Shown here piece by piece: positions 1 to 6,635 of a stretch of DNA of 9,470 nt; the stretch's first letter is position 1, and each line of letters starts with the position of its first letter. The stretch lies in NCBI GenBank assembly GCA_035352715.1, contig DAOPYE010000095.1:1-9470 (forward strand), given 5' to 3'. The notes beneath the pieces were generated by a model. It did not search any database, had not been told where the DNA came from, and was given only the letters and a program-made list of their open reading frames with translations. The stretch is from DAOPYE01 sp035352715 (GTDB lineage Bacteria > Acidobacteriota > Holophagae > Holophagales > Holophagaceae). A program made the translations under genes and the position numbers.

Positions 1-23
1 GGAGGTAGTCTGCTTTGCTTTGA

Positions 24-184
24 TTTAATGGTCAACTAAGTTAGCGCATATGGGGGCAACCCCCTTCCGCGCCCAGAAGGCCCTGGATGTATGTGTCTGT
101 CGGCTTCGCGAGAAGATCGAAAGCGTTTCCGCGGTCTCCTCTTGCATTCAGACGGTTCGGGGAATTGGATACGTTTGCCTCTGA
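24..184 (+). pseudogene. Decayed 3' end of an OmpR-family response regulator (winged-helix DNA-binding domain)
   Basis: Codons 83-181 read LDVCVCRLREKI, then about ten variable residues, then TVRGIGYVCL and a TGA at 182-184. This is the usual end of an OmpR/PhoB winged helix (recognition helix, then the C-terminal wing hairpin). That frame is closed upstream by TAA at 26-28. One frame over, bases 24-77 read FNGQLS, a TAG stop at 42-44, then RIWGQPPSAPR. The family pattern here is S-R-x-Q-L-L-x-R-V-W-G followed by about eight residues and R-x-V/L-D-V, and the Trp-to-Asp-Val spacing matches if the frame shifts near 77-80. Other in-frame stops lie further upstream. I see the motifs directly; the frameshift and stop reading is inference. 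The receiver domain would lie left of the window. The region may be a regulator once linked to the fimbrial locus. Confidence is high for the 83-184 homology and moderate for the upstream part. Confidence 0.62.
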
Positions 185-476
185 CGGGTACAAAGCCTCT
201 TGAATGGATTATTTCATTAATGCGTCTGTTGTATGAATGGTTACATTTTTTTAACCAAAGCCATGCTTGTTTTGTGCTGGATTTGATGGAACATGGCTCC
301 TGCGGTCTTGTTCGGGAAAGGTGGTTCCCTTCATCGTGGCGTCCCGGGGCGTTCGAAGGTGATTCATCTGGACCCCACGCCCAGGGCGCAACCGTCCTGG
401 AACCCCCCCCAAACATCCTTCGGGCAGTCGACTTCGTGTCGTCTAGGGCTTCGAAGATTAATTCAGGAGCAGTACC
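185..476 (+). promoter_or_regulatory. Non-coding region upstream of the fimbrial subunit gene
   Basis: I find no credible gene in this 292-base gap. Bases 200-290 are clearly richer in A and T than the surrounding genes, including a run of seven T around 246-252, so a promoter is likely there. However, I could not find a well-spaced pair of -35 and -10 hexamers and do not call one. Three other elements are visible: a small inverted repeat (GGGAA at 314-318 with TTCCC at 325-329), a run of eight C at 403-410, and an imperfect direct repeat centred on the palindrome TTCGAA at 352-357 and 450-455. The region presumably carries the promoter and leader of the fimbrial operon; this is inference from position. 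Confidence 0.5.
464..469 (+). promoter_or_regulatory. Ribosome binding site deciding the GTG start at 477
   Basis: CAGGAG lies 7 bases before a GTG codon. An in-frame stop (TAA at 459-461) excludes any longer reading, and the next in-frame ATG (609) would remove the whole signal peptide. The site therefore fixes GTG 477 as the start of the first fimbrial gene. Confidence 0.8.
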
Positions 477-1022
477 GTGCGAAATCTCATCGCTCTCGCC
501 CTCGTTGTCGCTTCTCCCGCCTTGTTCGCTGACGGAAACTCCGCCAGCGCGACGGCCAAGGCCTCTGTCAATATCGTGGCTCCCTTGAATCTGATCGCGA
601 CCAGCGACATGAACTTTGGAAACATCGTGGTCGACACCTATGACAAGGGTGGCAAGGTGACGCTGGCCTCGACGGTTGGTCCCAACTCCGAGCCGAAGGC
701 TGCCTTGACCAACTTTGTGAATACCGCCATTTTTACTGGTCCCAAGATTGATGCCACCGCCGCGTTCTTCCACTTCCAGCGCGATGAGCGCTATGAAAAC
801 GTGAACGTCATCATTGATCCCCTGGTGACGCTGTCCGGCGGCAGGGGTCCCGACGTCAAGCTGGCCACGACCCATGACCTGCCGGCCGATGCCTGCGGTT
901 ATTTCCACAACCCTCATGGCGTGGTGGCGAAGCACTTCTCCGTGGGCGGAACCCTGGATATCCCCGGCGGCGCCTTTGGTCAGAAGAACGGCACTATCAA
1001 AGTGACGGTTGCTTACAAGTAA
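477..1022 (+). CDS. DUF4402-like fimbrial subunit (probable shaft pilin)
   Basis: A 181-residue secreted protein. Residues 1-18 look like a Sec signal peptide (short MRN, hydrophobic core LIALALVVASPALF, likely cleavage after Ala18). The mature part starts with an alternating stretch (TAKASVNIVAPLNLI, 26-40), followed by SDMNFGNIVVD (43-53), which resembles the L-x-F-G-x-I/V strand of DUF4402 domains. It ends in the beta strand GTIKVTVAYK (172-181), as such domains do. There is one cysteine (140). The next genes encode a chaperone and an usher, so this is most likely the abundant shaft subunit, with residues 20-35 as candidate donor strand; that role is inferred from context and fold pattern. 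The GTG start is set by the Shine-Dalgarno site at 464-469. A strong stem-loop follows the stop codon, as expected for a highly expressed first subunit. It could instead be a minor subunit or a free secreted protein, but the context makes this less likely. Confidence 0.78.
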   Translation: MRNLIALALVVASPALFADGNSASATAKASVNIVAPLNLIATSDMNFGNIVVDTYDKGGKVTLASTVGPNSEPKAALTNFVNTAIFTGPKIDATAAFFHFQRDERYENVNVIIDPLVTLSGGRGPDVKLATTHDLPADACGYFHNPHGVVAKHFSVGGTLDIPGGAFGQKNGTIKVTVAYK

Positions 1023-1043
1023 CTTTTTTGAATCATTGCAATT

Positions 1044-1079
1044 GCCTGAGGCCGCCTTGTTTTCAGGGTGGCCTCAGGC
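1044..1079 (+). promoter_or_regulatory. Strong intercistronic stem-loop after the pilin gene
   Basis: The arms GCCTGAGGCC (1044-1053) and GGCCTCAGGC (1070-1079) are perfectly complementary. The inner bases GCCTTG (1054-1059) and CAGGGT (1064-1069) continue the stem with two G-U pairs, closing on a TTTT loop (1060-1063). This gives 16 pairs in 36 bases, 21 bases after the pilin stop codon. No T tract follows, so it is not a textbook intrinsic terminator. More likely it is a partial attenuator or a 3' stabiliser of the pilin message, comparable in position to the papA-papH intercistronic hairpin. The chaperone gene starts 22 bases downstream. Confidence 0.75.
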
Positions 1080-1101
1080 CCTTCCGAGTGAATGGTTCTA
1101 A

Positions 1102-1971
1102 ATGACATTTCAATGGTTTGCTTACGCCTTGTTTTGCGCTTCGATGCTTTGGGGGCAGGGAGGGCCTTTGCCTGTGAAGGCCCCGGCAGAGAACGAACGG
1201 GGTACTGGCGATCTCTCTATTCTCCCGGCCCGCGTGGTGTTGGAGGGGCGACAACGATCCACGGAAGTGATGCTCAAGAACATTGGTCATGGACACGCCA
1301 CTTATCGCATCTATTTCTGCGAAATGGATATGGATGAGAATGGAGAGTTGAAGGAGCGTCCCCGTAAAGAGGGTGAACGGAGCGCCGCTGATCTGATTCG
1401 TTACAGCCCACGCCAGGTTGAACTGGCACCAGGCGAGGTGCAGACGGTTCGCATCCAGGTTCGCAAACCGGAGGGCCTTGCGGATGGCGAGTACCGCTCT
1501 CACTTCATGTTTCAGAATATCCCTGCTGCTGAAGCCGCGGCCCCTTTGGATGAAGACGCCGAGAAGCGCCTTTCCTTCAAGATCACGACGGTCATGGCCA
1601 TTTCCATTCCGGTCATCGTCCGGCACGGCGCGGTGGGTGGATCGGTTTCGTTTTCGGACTTCCGTTTCTGGCGGCCTCAGCAAATCGATTCTGCCCCCGT
1701 GCTCAGCTTCCATATGAATCGGACGGGGAATCGCAGCCTGACGGGGGATTTCGCGGCCAGCGTTGAATCCGGTGGAACCCTAAAGAAGGGCACGGTGCTC
1801 TACGAACGGAAGAATGTGGTCATCTACCACAACCTGCCTTTTCGGAATGTGCATCTGCCGCTGTGGCAAGCGATGAATGGAAGCCTTAAGGGAGCGCGCA
1901 TCAAGGTGACCTTCACTCCCAGCGATTTCAAATCCGCGCCGGTGACGGCCTGTTTTGATCTGCCGTCGTGA
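1102..1971 (+). CDS. PapD-like periplasmic fimbrial chaperone
   Basis: A 289-residue secreted protein. The N-terminus MTFQWFAYALFCASMLWG (1-18) is a signal peptide. The first immunoglobulin-like domain (about 38-176) shows fimbrial chaperone features: LSILPARVVLEGRQRS (38-53), TYRIYFCEMDMDENG (67-81), and YSPRQVELAPGEVQTVRI (101-118), which corresponds to the Y-x-P-x-x-V-x-L-x-P-G-x-x-Q-x-V-R pattern of the family. The alternating hydrophobic strand MAISIPVIVR (165-174) is at the place of the G1 strand that donates to subunits. A second, less conserved beta domain (180-285) follows. By family knowledge it binds subunits in the periplasm, completes their fold and delivers them to the usher. 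ATG 1102 was chosen because it opens the signal peptide; upstream there is only a weak GAGTG (1086-1090), so expression may be low compared with the pilin. The stop codon overlaps the usher start. The subfamily looks like the alternative chaperones found with DUF4402-type subunits rather than Pap/Fim. Confidence 0.86.
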   Translation: MTFQWFAYALFCASMLWGQGGPLPVKAPAENERGTGDLSILPARVVLEGRQRSTEVMLKNIGHGHATYRIYFCEMDMDENGELKERPRKEGERSAADLIRYSPRQVELAPGEVQTVRIQVRKPEGLADGEYRSHFMFQNIPAAEAAAPLDEDAEKRLSFKITTVMAISIPVIVRHGAVGGSVSFSDFRFWRPQQIDSAPVLSFHMNRTGNRSLTGDFAASVESGGTLKKGTVLYERKNVVIYHNLPFRNVHLPLWQAMNGSLKGARIKVTFTPSDFKSAPVTACFDLPS

Positions 1972-4751
1972 GATGCGCTCCGGCCCTATGGTTTGTCTGT
2001 AAGGCCGCTGTTTTTGCGGGGATTGGCTGTGCCGTCCTGTCTCAGGATGGTTCCCAGGCGTTGAAGGATGTGGATCCCATCCTTTTGCAGGTCTATCTCG
2101 GTTCCGTGCCGGTGGGGGACCCGATCACGGTCTTCGCCTGGTCCGGTAGGTCCCTGGTGCCTTTGGGCGAACTGTGCCGTTTGTTGAAGCTGGGCATCAG
2201 CCTCGATGGGGGCGGCAAGGGCGCTTCCGGATTTTTCATCTCGCCCAAGCGTCGGTTCCTGCTGGATCTGACCCAGCGGCAGGTCGAGGTGGAGGGCCGA
2301 AAGCTGACGGTTCCTCTGGACCAAATCGGTGTGCTCGGTGGCGAGATTTTTATAGATGTCCGATTGCTGCAGACGTGGTTTCCGCTGAAGGTGGCGATCG
2401 ACCCGAAAGCGGCCCGCGTCACCCTTGAGCCAATGGAGCGGCTGCCCATCCAGGATGCCTGGGATCGCGATCGGAAATACGGATCGGTGGGAGGACTGGC
2501 CTCTGACTTGTCGGACACTCCGTCGGGGAAGCGCGTGGAGGATCCATACCAATTGGCTGAAGTTCCCATGGTGGACGTCAATCTTTCCTGGGGCACCCTT
2601 CAGCACCGGAATACGCCCCCCGTGCAGGGCGCGCTGGGCATCTCCGGGGATCTGCTCTGGATGAGTTCCAACTTCTACGCCTCGCGCGATGCCTTTGGGG
2701 CCACCCGGGGAGTGCGTGAAACGCTATTTCGGGAAGACCCCAATGGCGGACTTCTGGGACCGCTGCAGGCTCGCCGCGTCGTGCTGGGGGATTTCCAGCA
2801 AGGGCTGTCATTCGATCTGGTGGGAAGCCTGCCCCAGGGACGAGGCATCTCGATCGACCGCTACCCCATTTCCTTTCGTTCGCGCTTTGCGGCCAGGACC
2901 TTTCAGGGAGAGCTTCCAGAAGGCTGGTCCGTCGAATTTTTCCAGAACGATATGCTGATGGCTTTCCAGCGTTCCCGCGGGGATGGGCGCTATGAATTCA
3001 GGGATGTGCTTTTGCGTTTTGGGCTGAACCAATTTCGCCTGGTTTTCCATGGGCCGTTTGGCGAAAAACGGCAGGAGACCTATCGCGTGGACATCGCCAG
3101 CGAACAGCCCCCGCCTGGGGCCTTCTACTACCGGATCGCCGGCATGGAGCCGAATTACCAGGACATCACCGACCCCGCCTCGCTTGGCGTTGAAGACCTG
3201 CGGGTCCTGAAGCACAGCGCCTGCTTTGCGGAAGCGGACTATGGGCTGACGAAGTGGCTTTCGGCGAATGCGGGCTTCACCCGGATCGCGCTTCCCACGG
3301 GATATCACAATTACAGCGTCGCGGGATTGCGCGGTCTCTTCTCATACCTTTCCATGCAGGTGGAGGGCGCCCAGGACAGCACGAATGGCAAGACGCCCGG
3401 GCTTGCGGCTGAAACAGTGCTGCGCACCGGATACGGATTCACGTCCCTGACCTACAAGCGAGCCGAGTACCGGCGGGGATTCCAGCGGACAGACGCTTTT
3501 GGGTTCGGGGGAACGCCGCGGGAACTCCGCGGCAATACTTCCGTGGAAGCCTCGGGTTCCTTTCATCTCCGGGGAACGCCCATGGGCATGATGCTCTCCC
3601 GCGAGAACTTGGATTACGCCGATGGCGGGAATTCCGTCCGCGATCGGTTCCAGCTTTCGGAAAACTTCCGCCAGTGGACCTTTTCCGAGGCCATCTATCG
3701 ATCTGTGGATGGCCTGAGCGGTCAGGCGGCCCTGTGGGAAGGCAGCTTCATGGCCAGTTCCGCGTTCAAGGATGTGTGGGTGCAGGGTGAACTGAACCTT
3801 CGCAAGCTCGATTCGCGTATCGAGGTATCCAGCCTGTCCCTACTGACGAATTTCCAACACGCGGATTGGAGCTACCGGCTCGCATTGAAGACCCAGGGCA
3901 CGCAGCTCAGTGGGACGACGCTGCTGGCCAGCGCCAACCGGCTGGTCGGGCGCTTCGCCTATGGAAGCGAATTCCAGTATTCCAAGAGCGCCGGATATTC
4001 GATATCGCTGCGCTTTCAGACCTCCTTTGGGCGGGAGCCCCGGAAGGGACGTTGGCGCAATGATGCGCGTCCCATGGCGGGTCAAGGCGCGATCTCTGCC
4101 ATTGCCTTTTTCGATGAAAATGGAAATGGCGTCCGGGATTCCGGCGAGCGCGTCATCGAAGGCACGCGGTGCAAGATCGCCAATACCCCGCTCCAGGAGA
4201 ACAGCGAAGATCCTTCTGTCATGTGCCAGACCCATCTCTCCCGGGGCCAGGAGACCCTGGTCCAGTTGGATGAATCCAGCCTGGAGGATCCGGCCCAGCA
4301 GGCTACGGTGAAAGCCTTCCGAGTGCTTCCAAGGTCCGGTCACTTCACGCGGATCGATTTCCCTATTTCCATTTTTGTGGAAATAACAGGTACCACTCGC
4401 CTCCGCCGAGGGGGACGGGTCGAGGCGTTTGGCGGGCTCGAGCTGGAGCTGCTGGATGCTTCCGGCAACCGAATCAAGGTCCTTCGGACCGCTTTCGACG
4501 GGTTCTTCGAGATCCAGGATCTGCCGATCGGAGAATACGTGCTTCAGGTCAGCGCCGAGGAAGCCGCGCGCATCGGCATCAAGGCACCCCGGCCGAAGCG
4601 TCTTCGGGTCGATCTCCACAACAATCTGTACGATGGCCAGGATTTCGTCGTAGAGCCTTTATTGGAGCCGGATACGCCAGCTCCAAAGCCGGCGCCAACC
4701 CCCGTTCCGATTCCAACCGCAAGCAGTCCCAACCTGATTTCGACCCAGTGA
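1968..4751 (+). CDS. Outer-membrane fimbrial usher (alternative type, with extra C-terminal beta domains)
   Basis: A 927-residue secreted protein starting at a GTG whose last two bases belong to the chaperone's TGA (4-base overlap). No Shine-Dalgarno site is seen, which suggests translational coupling. Residues 1-26 look like a signal peptide. An N-terminal domain (about 37-158; LLQVYLGSVPVGDPITVFAW) would receive chaperone-subunit complexes. A long stretch with alternating strands (about 200-690) looks like a transmembrane beta barrel, and includes ADYGLTKWLSANAGF. It is interrupted at about 308-377 by a likely plug domain (LPEGWSVEFFQNDMLMAF, then DGRYEFRDVLLRFGLNQF). After the barrel, residues 709-800 begin a prealbumin/SdrD-B-like domain with the acidic motif DENGNGVRDSGE (716-727). 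A second such domain (about 815-870, AFDGFFEIQDLPIGEYVL) precedes a proline-rich tail (about 895-927). Family knowledge: ushers pick up chaperone-subunit complexes, catalyse their ordered polymerisation and form the exit pore. Length is in the usual usher range. It differs from PapC/FimD in the N-terminal domain and tail. Confidence 0.85.
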   Translation: MRCAPALWFVCKAAVFAGIGCAVLSQDGSQALKDVDPILLQVYLGSVPVGDPITVFAWSGRSLVPLGELCRLLKLGISLDGGGKGASGFFISPKRRFLLDLTQRQVEVEGRKLTVPLDQIGVLGGEIFIDVRLLQTWFPLKVAIDPKAARVTLEPMERLPIQDAWDRDRKYGSVGGLASDLSDTPSGKRVEDPYQLAEVPMVDVNLSWGTLQHRNTPPVQGALGISGDLLWMSSNFYASRDAFGATRGVRETLFREDPNGGLLGPLQARRVVLGDFQQGLSFDLVGSLPQGRGISIDRYPISFRSRFAARTFQGELPEGWSVEFFQNDMLMAFQRSRGDGRYEFRDVLLRFGLNQFRLVFHGPFGEKRQETYRVDIASEQPPPGAFYYRIAGMEPNYQDITDPASLGVEDLRVLKHSACFAEADYGLTKWLSANAGFTRIALPTGYHNYSVAGLRGLFSYLSMQVEGAQDSTNGKTPGLAAETVLRTGYGFTSLTYKRAEYRRGFQRTDAFGFGGTPRELRGNTSVEASGSFHLRGTPMGMMLSRENLDYADGGNSVRDRFQLSENFRQWTFSEAIYRSVDGLSGQAALWEGSFMASSAFKDVWVQGELNLRKLDSRIEVSSLSLLTNFQHADWSYRLALKTQGTQLSGTTLLASANRLVGRFAYGSEFQYSKSAGYSISLRFQTSFGREPRKGRWRNDARPMAGQGAISAIAFFDENGNGVRDSGERVIEGTRCKIANTPLQENSEDPSVMCQTHLSRGQETLVQLDESSLEDPAQQATVKAFRVLPRSGHFTRIDFPISIFVEITGTTRLRRGGRVEAFGGLELELLDASGNRIKVLRTAFDGFFEIQDLPIGEYVLQVSAEEAARIGIKAPRPKRLRVDLHNNLYDGQDFVVEPLLEPDTPAPKPAPTPVPIPTASSPNLISTQ

Positions 4752-4757
4752 GGCACC

Positions 4758-5699
4758 ATGCAAAAGCGCGGGCTTCTTCTTCCCATCCTGATGCTTGTTT
4801 CGATGTTCGGCCATGCGTCCGATCCCATCCAGGACAGCCATTCCCGGGCAGAGGTTGTTGTCATTCAGCCGCTCTCGTTCGGAGGGGTTCTCGTCAATCC
4901 CGCAGGCGGAACCCTCAGCCTCAATTTCGACGGAACGCTGATTCCCGAAGGGGGCGTTAGCCATGGGAGTCTGCCGGCTGCCTCGGAGGCGCGCATCCGT
5001 TTGACGGGGCCGGCCAAGACTGGCTTTGAACTGCAGGTGGATCCTACCCTTCCGATCCTCTCGGGTCCGTCCGGCGCGAGCCTTCGGGTTTCGGAGCTCT
5101 TCTGTTCGTTGCCGGGGTTCCGCGGCACGTTCGATGTCACGGGCCTCTGCGAGTTCAAGCTGGGGGCTCGGCTGCAGATCCCGGCCAATGCGCCGACGGG
5201 CTGGTATCGCGCATCCACGGTGATGCTTCGCTTGAATGTGTCGGGTTCATCCAATAGCAACGGAGGGGTTGCGAACGCGGCCATCGGTTTTTCGGTCCTG
5301 TTGCGGGCACCCCTGGTCTTGACCAACCACTCCGATCTGAATTTCGGTGTGCTGGTGCCCGGCGGACAATCGTGCATTTTCGAGGTGCTGCCGGAAGGCG
5401 GGTACCGCGTGAATGGTTCTGGGGGGGCGATGCTTTTCAAGGGAGTGCCCCATCCCGCTGCGTTCTCGCTGCGCGGGCCGGCCGGGGCGAGCTACAGCAT
5501 CCAGCTTCCCACCAGCATCCAGTTGGTAGGACCGGGAAGATCCATGCGCGTTGAGGGCTTCAAGATCAACACGCCCGTCAATGGCGTCCTGCCCAGCGCG
5601 GGGCTGGATTTCAACGTGGGCGCGGGGCTGCAAGTGGAGCCTGGGCAAACGCGGGGCGAGTACCGAGGCCTCTTTGTGGTCAGCGTGAACTATCCATAG
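4758..5699 (+). CDS. Tandem DUF4402-like secreted protein (candidate fimbrial tip subunit)
   Basis: A 313-residue protein beginning 6 bases after the usher stop, with TGAGG (4749-4753, overlapping that stop) as ribosome binding site. Residues 1-20 are a signal peptide ending GHA. Two related beta domains follow. Domain 1 (about 34-161) starts VVIQPLSFGGVLV and has ARLQIPANAPTGWYRA near its end. Domain 2 (about 183-313) starts PLVLTNHSDLNFGVLVPGG and ends GLFVVSVNYP, with AGLQVEPGQTRGEYRG at the matching place. Both carry the L-x-F-G-x-x-V motif and the late G-x-x-P-x-x-x-x-G-x-Y-R pattern, so the protein looks like a tandem duplication of the fold in the first gene. Cysteines 116 and 131 could form a disulfide in domain 1; Cys206 is single. 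As the last secreted product of a chaperone-usher operon, with an adhesin-plus-pilin size, it is a likely tip or initiating subunit, by analogy with two-domain tip proteins such as CfaE. No adhesin fold or ligand is recognisable. Confidence 0.74.
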   Translation: MQKRGLLLPILMLVSMFGHASDPIQDSHSRAEVVVIQPLSFGGVLVNPAGGTLSLNFDGTLIPEGGVSHGSLPAASEARIRLTGPAKTGFELQVDPTLPILSGPSGASLRVSELFCSLPGFRGTFDVTGLCEFKLGARLQIPANAPTGWYRASTVMLRLNVSGSSNSNGGVANAAIGFSVLLRAPLVLTNHSDLNFGVLVPGGQSCIFEVLPEGGYRVNGSGGAMLFKGVPHPAAFSLRGPAGASYSIQLPTSIQLVGPGRSMRVEGFKINTPVNGVLPSAGLDFNVGAGLQVEPGQTRGEYRGLFVVSVNYP

Positions 5700-5712
5700 C
5701 GGATCCGTTTAC

Positions 5713-5727
5713 GCCTTCTGGGAAGGC
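5713..5727 (+). promoter_or_regulatory. Small hairpin between the tip-subunit and TPR genes
   Basis: GCCTTC (5713-5718) pairs with GAAGGC (5722-5727) around a TGG loop. It has no T tract, so it is not a convincing terminator. Its 3' arm contains GGAAGG, the only purine-rich site before the TPR start, although at 15 bases this is far from the ATG. It may be chance; functional confidence is low. Confidence 0.3.
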
Positions 5728-5741
5728 TGAGACGATGGGGC

Positions 5742-6635
5742 ATGGAAGCTCTGGACATTATCAAGCAGGGGGATGTGTTTCGGAAGCTTGGCGAATATGC
5801 CAAGGCCCGCCAATGCTATGGCGAAGCCCTGAAACAGGTCCCCCGAAGTGCGCGCGCCCTGCGCGGGATGGCGGATGCCTGTCGCGGCGCGAAGGATCAT
5901 GCCGCTGCGCTGAGCCATTGGGAACTGGCCATGGACGTGGAGCCGCAAAACACCTACGTGATGGTGCGTGCCGGTGACGCCTGTCGGAAGCTGGGGCGCT
6001 TGCCATCGGCGCAGTCCTTCTACGAACGAGCCCTGGCCCTGGAACCCGAGAACCGCTTTGCGCTGATGGGTTTGGGGGATCTCTTCCACAAGGCCCATCG
6101 AGAAGAAGAGGCTCTGGTCTATTACACACGCCTGCTTTCGCTGAATCCCAAGCCCTTGAACATCCTGACCATGGTCGGGAATCTGCACCGACAGCGGAAG
6201 GAATGGGCCGAGGCTGTCGCTCGGTTCCAGGAGGTGTTGGCGGTGGAGCCCGATAATCGCTTTGCGCTGTTCGGGATGGCCGACGCCCTGCAAGGTCAGG
6301 GAATGCATCTCGAGGCGCTTCCCTACTGGGAGGCGATCCTGAAGCTGGATGCATCCAATCCGGAAGTCCTCACGCGCGCAGGCGACACCTTCCTGCATTT
6401 GGGCGAACTGGATCGAGCCGAGTCCCTCTTCCGAAGCGCCCAGGCCAAAAGCTATAACCGCTATGCCCAATTTGGCCTGGTTATGGTTGAGCTGCGTCGA
6501 GGGCATTTTGATGCAGCCCAGAAGCTCTGTGATGTGCCCCTTCAGCGCAATCCGTCCGACGCACGCGCGCAGAAGCTGATGGAGTCCATCCAGGCGGTCG
6601 AGAACCGGAAATCGGATACGGGGAAAGTGCGTTAA
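5742..6635 (+). CDS. Cytoplasmic tetratricopeptide repeat (TPR) protein
   Basis: A 297-residue protein made almost entirely of eight consecutive TPRs at residues 3-36, 37-70, 71-104, 105-138, 139-172, 173-206, 207-239 and 240-273. All are 34 residues long except the seventh, which has 33. A 24-residue charged tail follows. Typical positions are filled (A/G at 8, Y/F/W at 24, A/L at 27, P at 32), for example SFYERALALEPEN. There is no signal peptide or membrane segment, so it should be cytoplasmic. TPR arrays are protein-binding scaffolds; no partner or catalytic domain is visible. It begins 42 bases after the fimbrial tip gene on the same strand with no clear terminator between, so co-transcription is possible, but a role in fimbriation is not shown. 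ATG 5742 opens exactly at the first repeat. A weak purine-rich site (5721-5726) is distant. The stop codon overlaps that of the convergent rapZ. Confidence 0.9.
   Translation: MEALDIIKQGDVFRKLGEYAKARQCYGEALKQVPRSARALRGMADACRGAKDHAAALSHWELAMDVEPQNTYVMVRAGDACRKLGRLPSAQSFYERALALEPENRFALMGLGDLFHKAHREEEALVYYTRLLSLNPKPLNILTMVGNLHRQRKEWAEAVARFQEVLAVEPDNRFALFGMADALQGQGMHLEALPYWEAILKLDASNPEVLTRAGDTFLHLGELDRAESLFRSAQAKSYNRYAQFGLVMVELRRGHFDAAQKLCDVPLQRNPSDARAQKLMESIQAVENRKSDTGKVR

Noticed and set aside
200..260. Candidate sigma-70 promoter (TTGAAT at 200-205, TATGAA at 232-237)
   Set aside because: The two hexamers are 26 bases apart and no better pair with 16-18 base spacing was found, so no promoter is called despite the A/T-rich context.
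372..396. Bases resembling the start of a c-di-GMP-I (GEMM) riboswitch (CACGCCCAGGGCGCAACC)
   Set aside because: The required GAAA tetraloop, the conserved GGGACGCAAAGCC segment and the second stem are absent, so only a short chance likeness remains.
91..588. A 165-residue plus-strand frame overlapping the regulator remnant and the start of the pilin gene
   Set aside because: The recognisable regulator residues lie in another frame, and the downstream part overlaps the pilin signal peptide out of frame. Its product is low complexity without known motifs.
36..935. A 299-residue minus-strand reading frame across the leader and the pilin gene
   Set aside because: It has no family-like motifs, runs antisense through the well-supported pilin gene and its leader, and has no ribosome binding site that stands out. 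It is a composition shadow.
3840..4619. A 259-residue minus-strand frame inside the usher gene
   Set aside because: It is antisense to conserved usher barrel and C-terminal domain sequence and has no motifs of its own.
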